64,000 bases of DNA from Nonomuraea ceibae (GTDB lineage Bacteria > Actinomycetota > Actinomycetes > Streptosporangiales > Streptosporangiaceae), in assembly GCF_019396325.1 (NCBI RefSeq), contig NZ_JAHKRO010000006.1:122149-186148 (forward strand), in the 5' to 3' direction. Positions 43,240 through 51,964 of this stretch are shown piece by piece; position 1 is the first letter of the stretch; the number at the start of each line of letters is the position of its first letter. A program made the translations under genes and the position numbers. Below the pieces are notes generated by a model. The model saw only the letters and a list, made by a program, of their open reading frames with translations, was not told the origin of the DNA and ran no database searches.

Positions 43240-43818
43240 ATGTCAGATGACGAAGGGAGCATGCCGGTGCATCGCAAACGGGCGGAGATCGCTACAGATC
43301 AGGTGGCGTTCGAAGCCTTCTACCGGCGGCACGTCGACGCGATCACCCTTTTCCTCGCTCGGCGGGTCGAGGATCCGCACACGGTCGCCGATCTCGTGGC
43401 CGAGGTGTTCCTGGCGGTGCTCGACTCCGCCCGCACCTACCAGCCCGGGCTCGGGCCCGAACTGGCATGGCTGTACGGCGTGGCGCGCAACACGCTGTCG
43501 AGCGAGCGGCGCCGGGCATTCAAGGAGTCGCGGCTGACGAACCGCGTGGGCGGCCGCCGCGTCCTGGACACCGACGACCTCGCCAGGCTCGAAGAACGCA
43601 TCGACGCCGAGAGATCGGCCAGGGAGGTCTTCAAGGCCATGGCCGACCTGTCCGAACGCGAACGCGCCGTGCTGGAACTGGTGGTCGTCGACCAGCTCAC
43701 GGTCACCGAAGCGGCGATCGCCCTCGGCATCCGGCCGGGGACCGCCAAGGTGCGGTTGCACCGCGCCCGCCGCAAGCTGCAGGCACTGCCCTTGGTCATG
43801 GAGGGAGCACCAGGATGA
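43240..43818 (+). CDS. ECF RNA polymerase sigma factor
   Basis: About 192 aa: FEAFYRRHVDAITLFLARRVED, DLVAEVFLAVLDSARTY, WLYGVARNTLSSERRR (region 2) and LSERERAVLELVVVDQLTVTEAAIALG...GTAKVRLHRARRKL (region 4). Starts ATG 43240, ATG 43261 or GTG 43267 are possible; GTG 43267 has the best-spaced site (GGGAG, 7 nt). Stop overlaps the next start as ATGA. Confidence 0.9.
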   Translation: MSDDEGSMPVHRKRAEIATDQVAFEAFYRRHVDAITLFLARRVEDPHTVADLVAEVFLAVLDSARTYQPGLGPELAWLYGVARNTLSSERRRAFKESRLTNRVGGRRVLDTDDLARLEERIDAERSAREVFKAMADLSERERAVLELVVVDQLTVTEAAIALGIRPGTAKVRLHRARRKLQALPLVMEGAPG

Positions 43819-44432
43819 GATTCGAGGAGCAGATACTGATGGAGCTCAAAGCCGAGATGACCGCCCGTGCCGAACGGCGTCACCGCACCCGTCGCCGCCT
43901 GTTCACCGGGGCGGCGGTGGCCGGCCTGGCCGCGGTCACGGCGATCGCGGTGCCGCTGCTGACCGGGTCGGAGCAGCCCGCGTACGCCGTGGCCGAGAAC
44001 GCCGACGGCACGATCAACGTCCAGCTCAACGAGTTCAGGGACGCCGACAAGCTGGAACGGGACCTGGAAAGGCTGAAGGTCCCCGCCGACATCACGTACC
44101 TCAAGCCCGGCAAGTCCTGCGAGGGGAACCGAGGCAAGATCGTCGGAGGTGCGTCCCCGGAGGAGTGGGAGGGCTCCGCATCGGACAAGGCCGTACGCCT
44201 GCGGCCCGGTAAGGGGTTCACCATCGACCCCCGGCACGTCGGCACCGGGCAGACCCTGGTGATGGCGTTCACCGAGAGGACCGGCGGGGCCGCCGAGGCG
44301 GCGAAGCCGGCGGTCCAGTGGCAGCTCGCGGCCTACGTGGTCGAAGGCCAGGTCAAGCCCTGCGTGGTCGTCGACGACCCGCTCTGGGACGATGCCGACC
44401 GCCCCGGCCGGCCTTCCCCCGCTAGTAGCTGA
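43815..44432 (+). CDS. Single-pass membrane protein coupled to the ECF sigma factor
   Basis: 205 aa, ATGA overlap with the sigma gene. Cytoplasmic Arg-rich N terminus (about 1-30), transmembrane helix about 31-50 (LFTGAAVAGLAAVTAIAVPLL), extracytoplasmic remainder with two cysteines (KPGKSCEGNR and VKPCVVV). Likely a sensor or anti-sigma protein by position; no known domain recognised. Confidence 0.75.
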   Translation: MRFEEQILMELKAEMTARAERRHRTRRRLFTGAAVAGLAAVTAIAVPLLTGSEQPAYAVAENADGTINVQLNEFRDADKLERDLERLKVPADITYLKPGKSCEGNRGKIVGGASPEEWEGSASDKAVRLRPGKGFTIDPRHVGTGQTLVMAFTERTGGAAEAAKPAVQWQLAAYVVEGQVKPCVVVDDPLWDDADRPGRPSPASS

Positions 44433-45046
44433 CCCACCGAAACCGCACCCGCCCGACCAGGGCCATGACCACCAGGGGCAGCCCGCGAACCCAGGCGACC
44501 GGGTTCTGCGACCTGGTCCCTCCGAGCCGAACGCCCGGCTCGGCGGGCGGTTCGGCCGGGTGGCCGGTCCTCTCTGGACCGAGCGCCCGGCCCGGGGCGG
44601 CCGGTCCCCCTGGCCCGAGCGTCCGGCCCCGCCTGTAGGGCTCCGGGATTCCGCGTGAGCGGGTGCTGGCGGGTGGCCGGTCCCCCTCGGGGGCGAAGGC
44701 CCGTCTCGGTCCGGCTTGGGTCGAGTGCCTTGCCCGGCATGCTGGCCTCCGGGATTCCGCGTGGGCGGGCACGGCCGGGTGGCCGGTCCGCCTTGGGGCG
44801 AGGGCCCGTCTCGGTCCGCCGTGGGTCGAGGGCCCGGCCCGCTGACTCCGTCACCCCCGTGAGCGGGTGCTGCCGGGCGACCGGTCCCTCTGCACCGAGC
44901 GCCCCCGGTCCACGCCGGGGGTGCAGGGGGCCGGGAGGCCCCTTGCCGGGGGTGTGGGGGGCTGGGCCCCCCACTGGAGGGAGCCCGAGCAGGGGAGCGC
45001 GGAGCGCCGTGGGCGAGGACCTTGCCGTTGGGGGTAAGGGCAGGGG
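44433..45046. other. Gene-free GC-rich interval
   Basis: A 614-bp stretch of extreme GC with no reading frame I would support on either strand. The middle is made of degenerate repeats of a roughly 100-bp unit; no operator, tRNA or clear terminator was found. Confidence 0.6.
44641..44900 (+). repeat. Imperfect tandem repeat, about 100-106 bp unit
   Basis: Units begin CTCCGGGATTCCGCGTGAGC (44641), CTCCGGGATTCCGCGTGGGC (44747) and CTCCGTCACCCCCGTGAGCG (44846). Each continues through GGGTGGCCGGTCC, GGCCCGTCTCGGTCC and TGGGTCGAG. Weaker matches to the GGCCGGTCC...GAGCG part occur from about 44555. Copies are diverged. Confidence 0.65.
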
Positions 45047-45529
45047 ATGAGGGTGGTGGTGCTGGCCGACACGCACGGCCCGCGGCGTTGGCGGTCGTGT
45101 CCGCCGCGCGTGGCCGAGCAGTTGCGTGGTGCGGAGGTGATCCTGCACGCCGGGGACGTGTGCGTGCGGCCGGTGCTGGACGAGCTGGCCGAGTACGCGC
45201 CCGTGCACGTGGTCAAGGGGAACAACGACGGCCCGGACGTGGTGGCGCCGGAGACGCTGGAGCTGGAGCTGGCCGGGTTGCGGGTGGGGATGATCCACGA
45301 CAGCGGCCCGGCGAAGGGCAGGCTGGGGCGGATGCGGCGGCGGTTCCCGGCGGCGGATCTGGTGGTGTTCGGGCATTCGCACATTCCGTTGGACGAGTCA
45401 GCCGGCGAGTTCCGGATCTTCAATCCCGGGTCGCCGACGGATCGGCGGCGGCAGCCGTACGGGACGGTGGGGGTGTTGGAGGTGGACGGCGGGGAGCTGG
45501 TGGAGGCGAAGATCGTCGCGGTGACGTGA
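45047..45529 (+). CDS. YfcE/MJ0936-type metallophosphoesterase
   Basis: 160 aa. Metal motifs in order: VLADTHG (Asp, His), LHAGDV, VVKGNNDGPD, MIHDSGPA and VFGHSHIP; ends with FNPGSPTDRRR. Small single-domain phosphodiesterase of the calcineurin-like family, cytoplasmic. Confidence 0.9.
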   Translation: MRVVVLADTHGPRRWRSCPPRVAEQLRGAEVILHAGDVCVRPVLDELAEYAPVHVVKGNNDGPDVVAPETLELELAGLRVGMIHDSGPAKGRLGRMRRRFPAADLVVFGHSHIPLDESAGEFRIFNPGSPTDRRRQPYGTVGVLEVDGGELVEAKIVAVT

Positions 45530-45597
45530 CCGGGTTTGCCGGGGAACGTTGTGCGGTATGTCGGTTACACACAGTGATGTATCGGACGGGGCTGACG

Positions 45598-46131
45598 ATG
45601 GACGACCATCCGTGGCAGACGCGGACCCAGTGCCTGATCGAGGCCGGCCCGGCCGACACCGTGGACGTGCGCGTACGGTTCCTGCAGGTGGTGACCCGTG
45701 AGGTGGCTCGTGCTCGGGGTGACGAGCTGGAGCCGGCGCCGGAGTTGACCGTCGACGGTGTCCGCTATCTGGCGGGGCAGGAGTCGCGGGAGCGTGAGGT
45801 GGCCGTGTCCGGGGTGACGCTGGGCGAGCTGGCGGCGGCGCCGAGCGTGATGGAGGTGGACGTCCCCGCCGATCAGGAGGCCGTGTGGCTGATCGACGTG
45901 AGCGGCAGGGCGGGCGCGGTGTTGCGCGGCTGGGAGGCGTTGCACGGCCGGGCGGAGGTTCGGGCGGAGCCGTTGCGGGCGGGGGTGTTCCAGCTTTCGG
46001 TGCTGGTGGGGTGCACGACGGAGTGTGGCAAGCACGCGTTCGTGTCGGTGCTGGCGGGCCGGGAGGGTGAGCGTCACTCGGTGCTGTCGGCGCCGGTGGT
46101 GCTGGCGGAACGGGCGCCGGTCGCCCGGTAG
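45598..46131 (+). CDS. Hypothetical protein, unrecognised
   Basis: 177 aa from ATG 45598 (ATG 45577 also in frame). Starts MDDHPWQTRTQCLIEAGPAD, all-beta-looking with many Val/Thr, three cysteines including CTTECG near the C-terminal third. No signal peptide or membrane helix; codon bias supports coding. No function assignable. Confidence 0.65.
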   Translation: MDDHPWQTRTQCLIEAGPADTVDVRVRFLQVVTREVARARGDELEPAPELTVDGVRYLAGQESREREVAVSGVTLGELAAAPSVMEVDVPADQEAVWLIDVSGRAGAVLRGWEALHGRAEVRAEPLRAGVFQLSVLVGCTTECGKHAFVSVLAGREGERHSVLSAPVVLAERAPVAR

Positions 46132-46381
46132 CCCCAGGGCGCGGCCTCGGGGGTGCCGTCCTGCGTCACGCGGGCTGCGCCGGCTATCGCGCGGCGCTTC
46201 GGCCGGCGGCTCTCGCCGAACCTGCCGGACATGGGCGTGTGGCACCGCCTCGGCTGTGCGGGCTGGCCGGCCCCGGCCGCGAACCCGCCGACGCCGCTGC
46301 CGTCGAACGGGCTGCCGCCGTTCCTGGGCGCGGGCACCTGGACGGACCACGCCGACACGGCCGGCCTGACGCGGCGGGGGG

Positions 46382-46609
46382 TCAGGCGGGGGCGCGCTCG
46401 GCCGCGATGACGAGCACGACCCCGATCGCGGCCAGGGCGAGGTTGGCGAAGAGCTCGTACCCGGTCAGGAAGTCGACCCGGGGGATGATCACCCGGTTGA
46501 AGAAGTTCAGGAAGACGCCGAAGAACGGCTGCACGGCGAGGTGGTCGATGGCCCCGCTGGCGCCCTGGAGCGCGAGGACGAGCCCCACGACCTGGATGGT
46601 TTTCCGCAT
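46382..46609 (-). CDS. Small two-helix membrane protein
   Basis: 75 aa. Two hydrophobic segments (TIQVVGLVLALQGASGAIDHL and LFANLALAAIGVVLVIAAE) around a polar-aromatic loop FNRVIIPRVDFLTGYE. Its shape and codon bias match conserved small actinobacterial membrane proteins. It is 74 nt downstream of the cytochrome oxidase gene on the same strand. Function unknown. Confidence 0.65.
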   Translation of the reverse strand: MRKTIQVVGLVLALQGASGAIDHLAVQPFFGVFLNFFNRVIIPRVDFLTGYELFANLALAAIGVVLVIAAERAPA

Positions 46610-46683
46610 GCCGGCAACGCTAGGCACGCGGGCCCCGGCGGACGATCGGTCATCCGTATCGGCCGGGGTGACCAAAGTAGGGG

Positions 46684-48351
46684 TCAGTCGTCGCGCCCGG
46701 AGGTGTGCGGGTAGTGCAGGTCGAAGGCGGGCCGTTCGGAGCGGATCGCGGGCATGAAGGTGAAGTTGTGCCGGGGCGGCGGGCAGGAGGTCGCCCATTC
46801 GAGCGAGCCGCCGTAGCCCCACGGGTCGTCCACGGTCACCCGGGGCGCCCGCCGCGCGGTGATCCACACGTTGTAGATGAAGGGCAGCGTCGACAGCCCG
46901 AGCAGGAACGCGCCCAGCGAGGAGATGAGGTTGAGGTCGGTGAACCCGTCGACGGCGCTGTAGTCGGCGTAGCGGCGCGGGAACCCGGCCACGCCCAGCC
47001 AGTGCTGCACGAGGAACGTGGTGTGGAAGCCGATGAACAGCATCCAGAAGTGGACCTTGCCGAGCGGGTCGTTGAGCATGCGCCCGGTCATCTTGGGCCA
47101 CCAGAAGTAGAACCCGGCGAACATGGCGAACACGACGGTGCCGAAGACCACGTAGTGGAAGTGCGCGACGACGAAGTACGTGTCGCTGATGTGGAAGTCG
47201 AGCGGCGGGGAGGCCAGGATGACGCCGGTCAGCCCGCCGAGGAGGAAGGTCACCAGGAACCCGATCGCGAACAGCATCGGCGTCTCGAACGTCAGATGCC
47301 CCCGCCACATGGTGCCGATCCAGTTGAAGAACTTCACACCTGTGGGCACCGCGATGAGGAACGTCATGAACGAGAAGAACGGCAGCAGCACCTGCCCGGT
47401 GGGGAACATGTGGTGCGCCCACACCGTCATCGACAGCCCGGCGATCGCGATGGTCGCGGCCACCAGCCCGATGTAGCCGAAGATCGGCTTGCGGCTGAAC
47501 ACGGGCAGCACCTCGGTCACGATGCCGAAGAACGGCAGCGCGATGATGTACACCTCAGGATGGCCGAAGAACCAGAACAGGTGCTGCCACAGGATCGGCC
47601 CGCCGTTCTCCGGGTCGTAGATGTGCGTGCCGAGCCGCCGGTCGGCCTCCAGCGCCAGCAGCGCCGCCGCCAGCACCGGGAACGCCATGAGCACGAGCAT
47701 GCTGGTCAGCAGCACGTTCCAGGTGAAGATCGGCATCCGGAACATCGTCATGCCCGGCGCCCGCATGCACACGATGGTGGTGAAGAAGTTCACCGACCCG
47801 AGGATGGTGCCGAGGCCGCTGAGCACCAGGCCCATGATCCAGTAGTCGCCGCCGACGGTCGGCGTGTACTCCGACGTCGACAGCGGCGTGTAGGCGAACC
47901 AGCCGAAGTCGGCCGCCCCGCCCGGCGTGAAGAACCCGGCCACGGCGATCAGCCCGCCGAACAGGAACAGCCAGTAGCTGACCATGTTGAGCCGGGGGAA
48001 GGCCACGTCGGGCGAGCCGATCTGCAACGGCATGATCACGTTGGCGAACCCGGCGAACAGCGGCGTGGCGAACAGCAGCAGCATGATCGCGCCGTGCATG
48101 GTGAACAGCTGGTTGTACTGCACCGTGTTCACCAGTTGCAGGCCGGGTTGCATGAGCTCGGCCCGGATGAGCAGCGCCATGACCCCGGCCGCCAGGAAGA
48201 ACCCGAACGAGGTGATCAGGTACAGGTACCCGATGACCTTGTGGTCCGTCGTGGTCATCCACCTGACCAGCACCGCCCCGGTGCGGTGGCTCTTGGCCGG
48301 GGCGAGCGGCGAGGTCAGCGGCTCGCCGCTGGACGGCTTGTGGATCGTCAC
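46684..48351 (-). CDS. ctaD: Cytochrome c oxidase subunit I (aa3-type)
   Basis: 555 aa, 12 or more helices. Haem/copper ligands: [12 protein letters not shown] (low-spin haem His), [11 protein letters not shown] (CuB His and crosslinked Tyr), AHHMF (CuB His pair), [11 protein letters not shown] (haem a and a3 His). Couples oxygen reduction to proton pumping. No ctaC, ctaE, ctaF or qcr genes flank it, so this is a solo copy, probably in addition to a main respiratory cluster elsewhere. Confidence 0.95.
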   Translation of the reverse strand: MTIHKPSSGEPLTSPLAPAKSHRTGAVLVRWMTTTDHKVIGYLYLITSFGFFLAAGVMALLIRAELMQPGLQLVNTVQYNQLFTMHGAIMLLLFATPLFAGFANVIMPLQIGSPDVAFPRLNMVSYWLFLFGGLIAVAGFFTPGGAADFGWFAYTPLSTSEYTPTVGGDYWIMGLVLSGLGTILGSVNFFTTIVCMRAPGMTMFRMPIFTWNVLLTSMLVLMAFPVLAAALLALEADRRLGTHIYDPENGGPILWQHLFWFFGHPEVYIIALPFFGIVTEVLPVFSRKPIFGYIGLVAATIAIAGLSMTVWAHHMFPTGQVLLPFFSFMTFLIAVPTGVKFFNWIGTMWRGHLTFETPMLFAIGFLVTFLLGGLTGVILASPPLDFHISDTYFVVAHFHYVVFGTVVFAMFAGFYFWWPKMTGRMLNDPLGKVHFWMLFIGFHTTFLVQHWLGVAGFPRRYADYSAVDGFTDLNLISSLGAFLLGLSTLPFIYNVWITARRAPRVTVDDPWGYGGSLEWATSCPPPRHNFTFMPAIRSERPAFDLHYPHTSGRDD

Positions 48352-48492
48352 CTGGTTCCCCCTAGTACACGGGCCGTACGTGTGTGACTACCCGGGGTAA
48401 TGCCACGCTAGGCCCACGAAAATCCCACAAGAGGCATAGTGGGGCGCGTTCGGGAGCGTCTCAGGGACGAAGGACGATCTCTGGGAGGTGAC

Positions 48493-49002
48493 GTGGACGC
48501 CGAGGACGAAAGGGTCTTCCGCGAGTTCGTCGCCGCGCGCTCGCCCGCGCTGATGCGGCTCGGCTTCCTGCTCACCGGCGGGGACCAGCACGCGGCGGAG
48601 GATCTGGTGCAGGCGGCGCTGGCGAAGCTGGCGGGCCGGTGGCGGCGGGTGGCGGCGCCGGAGGCCTACGCCCGGCAGACCATGTACCGGCAGAACATCA
48701 GCTGGTGGCGTACGGCGGTGCGGCGCGGCGAGGTCGTCCGGGACGCGGTGCCCGACGTGCCGGGATTCGACCGCACCCATCAGAGCGAGCTGCGCCTGGT
48801 GCTGCGGGACGCGCTGGCGAGGCTCACCGCCCGGCAGCGCGCGGTCCTGGTGCTGCGCTACTTCGAGGACCTGCCGGACCACGAGGTGGCGCGGCTGCTC
48901 GGCTGTTCGGTCGGCACGGTCAGGAGCACCGCGCACCGCTCGCTGGCCCGGCTGCGGCAGCTCGCCCCGGAGCTCGCACAGGAACTGGAGGCCGCCGTAT
49001 GA
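48493..49002 (+). CDS. SigE-family ECF sigma factor
   Basis: 169 aa. GTG 48493 is preferred because GGGAGG lies just upstream and the length then fits the SigE family (about 165-175 aa). FREFVAARSPALMRLGFLLTGG and AEDLVQAALAKLAGRW (region 2), TARQRAVLVLRYFEDLPDHEVA...GTVRSTAHRSLARL (region 4). Stop overlaps the next gene's ATG. Confidence 0.92.
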   Translation: MDAEDERVFREFVAARSPALMRLGFLLTGGDQHAAEDLVQAALAKLAGRWRRVAAPEAYARQTMYRQNISWWRTAVRRGEVVRDAVPDVPGFDRTHQSELRLVLRDALARLTARQRAVLVLRYFEDLPDHEVARLLGCSVGTVRSTAHRSLARLRQLAPELAQELEAAV

Positions 49003-50180
49003 GCAGGCTGCTGAGGGAGACGATGCGGGAGTGGGCCGGGCAGGCCCGGGTGCCGCACGACCTGGCCGACCGGGCGCTGCGCAAGCGCTCCAGGAAGCCC
49101 GCCGTCGCGGCTGCGGTGCTGGCCTTCGCGGTGGCGGTCGCTGTGTTCGCGGTCGTGCTGACGGGCCGGCCGGCGACCGTGCGGCCCGCCGACGGGGTCA
49201 CGCTGCCGCCCCGGCCCTCGCCCGCGCCCACGGACGTGCGCGGCGACCCGGGCAGCATGCGGCCGACGAAGCTGGTGGCCGCCGGCCGGGTGGCGGTCTC
49301 GGCGTACTGCACGCACCGGGTGGAGAAGCTCGGCGGCGACCGGGAGCGGCTGCGGCGCACCTGGTGGCTGTACGACCCGCGTACCGGCGGCTACGAGCGG
49401 ACGTCGTACGCCTGGCTCGACGTGGCGCCGGGCCTGCGGGTGGCGGCGGTGCTCGAAGGGGACGTGATGGGCCGGCGGGCCGGCATCCTCGACATGGAGA
49501 CGCGGCAGTTCATCACCTGGATCGACCTGGGCCGGGACGTCGCGTCGCTCTCCTGGTCGCCCGACGGCACGCGGCTGCTGGCCACGAGCTACGCCGACTA
49601 TCCGGACACCTGGCAGCGGAACGGGCCGAACAGCCGGCTGCTTCCTCCCAGCGCCCGCACCGGCTACGTCATCGCCGACGTGCCCGCGGGCACGGTCGAG
49701 TTCCACGCTATGCCGCCACTGGAGCGAGGCGCGCAGCCCGGCAACGGCAACACGCGCCAGGACCTGGGCTGGAGCCTCGACGGCTCGCTGATCTGGACGC
49801 CGGTCGACACCAGCCCCGGCAGGCTCTACCACAGCCCGGACGGCACGCCGCAGGCCGCGCCGCCCGACCTGATCAGCCAGGGCGGGCTGTCGAAGGTGTC
49901 ACCGGACGGCAGGCTGGTGCTGGGCGACCCCGGCCTGCCGACCTCGATCACCGACAGGCGGACGGGCGCGGTCGTCGGCCGGCAGCGGGTCCTCCAGCTC
50001 CTCGCCTGGGCCGACGACGGGCACGCGCTCGCCCTCGCCTGCGCCGGCGCCTGCGAGAACGAGTTCCGCGCCGCTCTCGCCCTGGTCAGCGTGGACGGCC
50101 GGGACGTGGTGCGGCTCACCGGCGACCACGACGCGCGGGCCGAGGAGGAGGGCTGGCAGTGGGTGCTCACGCCTAGATGA
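48999..50180 (+). CDS. Membrane protein with extracytoplasmic beta-propeller-like domain, coupled to SigE-family factor
   Basis: 393 aa, ATGA-coupled to the sigma gene. Cytoplasmic N terminus (RLLRETMREWAGQARVPHDLADRAL), transmembrane helix about 34-54, Pro-rich linker, then a TolB/WD40-like propeller (SLSWSPDGTRLLATS, WSLDGSLIWTPVD, KVSPDGRLVLGDPG, WADDGHALALAC). Typical partner of SigE-type ECF genes in actinomycetes, presumed sensor/anti-sigma. Confidence 0.82.
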   Translation: MSRLLRETMREWAGQARVPHDLADRALRKRSRKPAVAAAVLAFAVAVAVFAVVLTGRPATVRPADGVTLPPRPSPAPTDVRGDPGSMRPTKLVAAGRVAVSAYCTHRVEKLGGDRERLRRTWWLYDPRTGGYERTSYAWLDVAPGLRVAAVLEGDVMGRRAGILDMETRQFITWIDLGRDVASLSWSPDGTRLLATSYADYPDTWQRNGPNSRLLPPSARTGYVIADVPAGTVEFHAMPPLERGAQPGNGNTRQDLGWSLDGSLIWTPVDTSPGRLYHSPDGTPQAAPPDLISQGGLSKVSPDGRLVLGDPGLPTSITDRRTGAVVGRQRVLQLLAWADDGHALALACAGACENEFRAALALVSVDGRDVVRLTGDHDARAEEEGWQWVLTPR

Positions 50181-50227
50181 CGCGTTCGCGGGCAGGTGGA
50201 GGTCCCCCGACCCCCGAGGAGGACCCC

Positions 50228-51034
50228 TTGACTACCGCGCAGAACGCCAGGGCCGCGGCCAGAAGGGCCGCGGACACCCCCGCGCTCGACAGGCTCGCCC
50301 GTGTGGGGCTGGCCTGCCGGGGCGTGCTCTACGCGCTGATCGGCGTGCTCGCGATCCAGATCGCGCTCGGCAGCGGGGGAGAGCAGGCCGACAAGGGCGG
50401 CGCGATCACCACGGTGGCGGAGCTGCCGTTCGGCTCCGTGCTGCTGTGGGTGATGGTGGCGGGCTTCGCCGCGCTGGCTCTGTGGCAGGCGTCCGAGGTG
50501 CTGTTCGGCCACCTGCGCCCGCTGGACCGGGCCGAGGCGGCCTGCAAGACGGTCGTGTACGCGCTGATCGTCTTCACGTTGTGGAGCGTGCTGACGGTGG
50601 GCCGCGCCGCCTCGGAGGACCAGAAGTCGCAGGACGTCACCGGCAAGCTGCTCGACCTGCCCGCCGGGCAGCTGCTCGTCGGCGTGATCGGCCTGGGCAT
50701 CGTCGCGCTGGGCGTCTACTGGATCCGGCAGGGCGTGACCAAGAAGTTCCGGGAGGAGCTCGAACTGGGCCGCATGTCGCCGCGCACCCGTTCGGTGATG
50801 GAGAAGCTCGGCGTGGCCGGCTACCTGGCGCGCGGCGCCATCGCCGGGCTGGCCGGGATCTTCGTCGTCCAGGCGGCCCTCACCCACGACCCGGACAAGG
50901 CGGGCGGCATCGACGCGACGCTCCGCGCGTTCGCCGACACCCCCGTCGGGCCGTGGCTGCTGGTGCTGGTGGCCGTGGGGCTGATGCTGTTCGCCGGCTA
51001 CTGCTTCGGCGAGTCGCGCTACCGCCGCACCTGA
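50228..51034 (+). CDS. DUF1206 integral membrane protein
   Basis: 268 aa. Three repeats of two helices, each with the ARVGLACRGVLYALIGVLA / ARGAIAGLAGIF-type start that defines DUF1206. TTG 50228 is chosen for its strong GAGGAGG site 4-5 nt upstream; ATG 50177, overlapping the previous stop as ATGA, is the alternative. Function unknown. Confidence 0.85.
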   Translation: MTTAQNARAAARRAADTPALDRLARVGLACRGVLYALIGVLAIQIALGSGGEQADKGGAITTVAELPFGSVLLWVMVAGFAALALWQASEVLFGHLRPLDRAEAACKTVVYALIVFTLWSVLTVGRAASEDQKSQDVTGKLLDLPAGQLLVGVIGLGIVALGVYWIRQGVTKKFREELELGRMSPRTRSVMEKLGVAGYLARGAIAGLAGIFVVQAALTHDPDKAGGIDATLRAFADTPVGPWLLVLVAVGLMLFAGYCFGESRYRRT

Positions 51035-51040
51035 CCGGGG

Positions 51041-51952
51041 TCAGGACGTCTCGAACTCCCCGACGTTCGCCTTGGTCGCCACCTTGACCGGGACGGCCAC
51101 CGTCTTCTCCACCTGCTCTCCCCTGGCGAGCTTGACCGCCGCCTCCACCGCCTGCTGGCCGAGCAGCCTCGGCTGCTGGGCGATGGTGGCGGCGAGGGTG
51201 CCGTCCTTGACCGCGGTCAGGCCGTGCGGGGTGCCGTCGAAGCCGACGACCTTGACCTGCTTGCCGGCCCGGCTGCCGAGCGCCCGGATCGCGCCCAGCG
51301 CCATCTCGTCGTTCTCGGCGAACACGCCGGTGACGTCCGGGTGGGACTGGAGCAGGTTCGTCATCACGTCCAGGCCCTTGGCCCGGTCGAAGTCGGCCGG
51401 CTGCCGGGCCACGACCTGGATGTTCGGGAACGCCTTGATGCCCTCCTCGAAGCCCCGGCCGCGGTCGCGGGAGGCGGAGGTGCCCGGGGTGCCCTGGAGG
51501 ACGACGGCCTGGCCCTGCTCGCCCATCTGCTTGGCGAGCTCCTGGGCGGCCAGCTTGCCGCCGGCCACGTTGTCGGAGGCGACGGTCTGCGCCACCTCGA
51601 CGCCGTTGACGCCGCGGTCCACCGCGATCACCGGCACGTTGACGCGCTCGGCCGCGGTGACGGCGGGCGCCGCCGCGTCGGAGTCGACCGGGTTGAGGAT
51701 GATCGCCTTCATGTTCTGGCTGGTGAAGTTCTGGACCTGGTTCACCTGCTGGGAGGCGTCGTTCTGGGCGTCGGTGACGGTGAGCGTCGCGCCGAGCTTG
51801 TCGGCCTGCTCCTGGGCGCCGTCGCGGAGCTGGACGAAGTACGGGTTGTTCAGCGTCGAGACGGACATGCCGAGCTCCAGCCCGTCGCCGCCCCCGCCGC
51901 CGCACGCGGCCAGGCCGAGCGCGAGCGCCATGACTATCGCGGGAATCCGCAT
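51041..51952 (-). CDS. Sugar ABC transporter substrate-binding lipoprotein (RbsB type)
   Basis: 303 aa. Lipoprotein signal MRIPAIVMALALGLAAC, lipid-Cys 17. Type I periplasmic-binding fold of the ribose/xylose/galactose class: FVQLRDGAQEQADKLGATL, ILNPVDSDAAAPAVTAAE, VIAVDRGVNGVEV, FAENDEMALGAIRAL, VVGFDGTPHGL. Last gene of the importer operon; binds a pentose or hexose, not identifiable. Confidence 0.9.
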   Translation of the reverse strand: MRIPAIVMALALGLAACGGGGGDGLELGMSVSTLNNPYFVQLRDGAQEQADKLGATLTVTDAQNDASQQVNQVQNFTSQNMKAIILNPVDSDAAAPAVTAAERVNVPVIAVDRGVNGVEVAQTVASDNVAGGKLAAQELAKQMGEQGQAVVLQGTPGTSASRDRGRGFEEGIKAFPNIQVVARQPADFDRAKGLDVMTNLLQSHPDVTGVFAENDEMALGAIRALGSRAGKQVKVVGFDGTPHGLTAVKDGTLAATIAQQPRLLGQQAVEAAVKLARGEQVEKTVAVPVKVATKANVGEFETS

Positions 51953-51964
51953 GATCGTGCCTTT

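Noticed and set aside
44433..45046. Reading frames of up to about 130 aa in the repeat-rich gap
   Set aside because: They are Pro/Arg/Gly-rich in all frames on both strands, follow the tandem repeats, and lack ribosome sites.
46153..46410. 85-aa plus-strand frame and an overlapping 94-aa minus-strand frame (46074-46358) in the gap before the small membrane protein
   Set aside because: Neither has a ribosome site, recognisable pattern or convincing codon bias; both overlap supported genes. The gap (46132-46381) is treated as non-coding.
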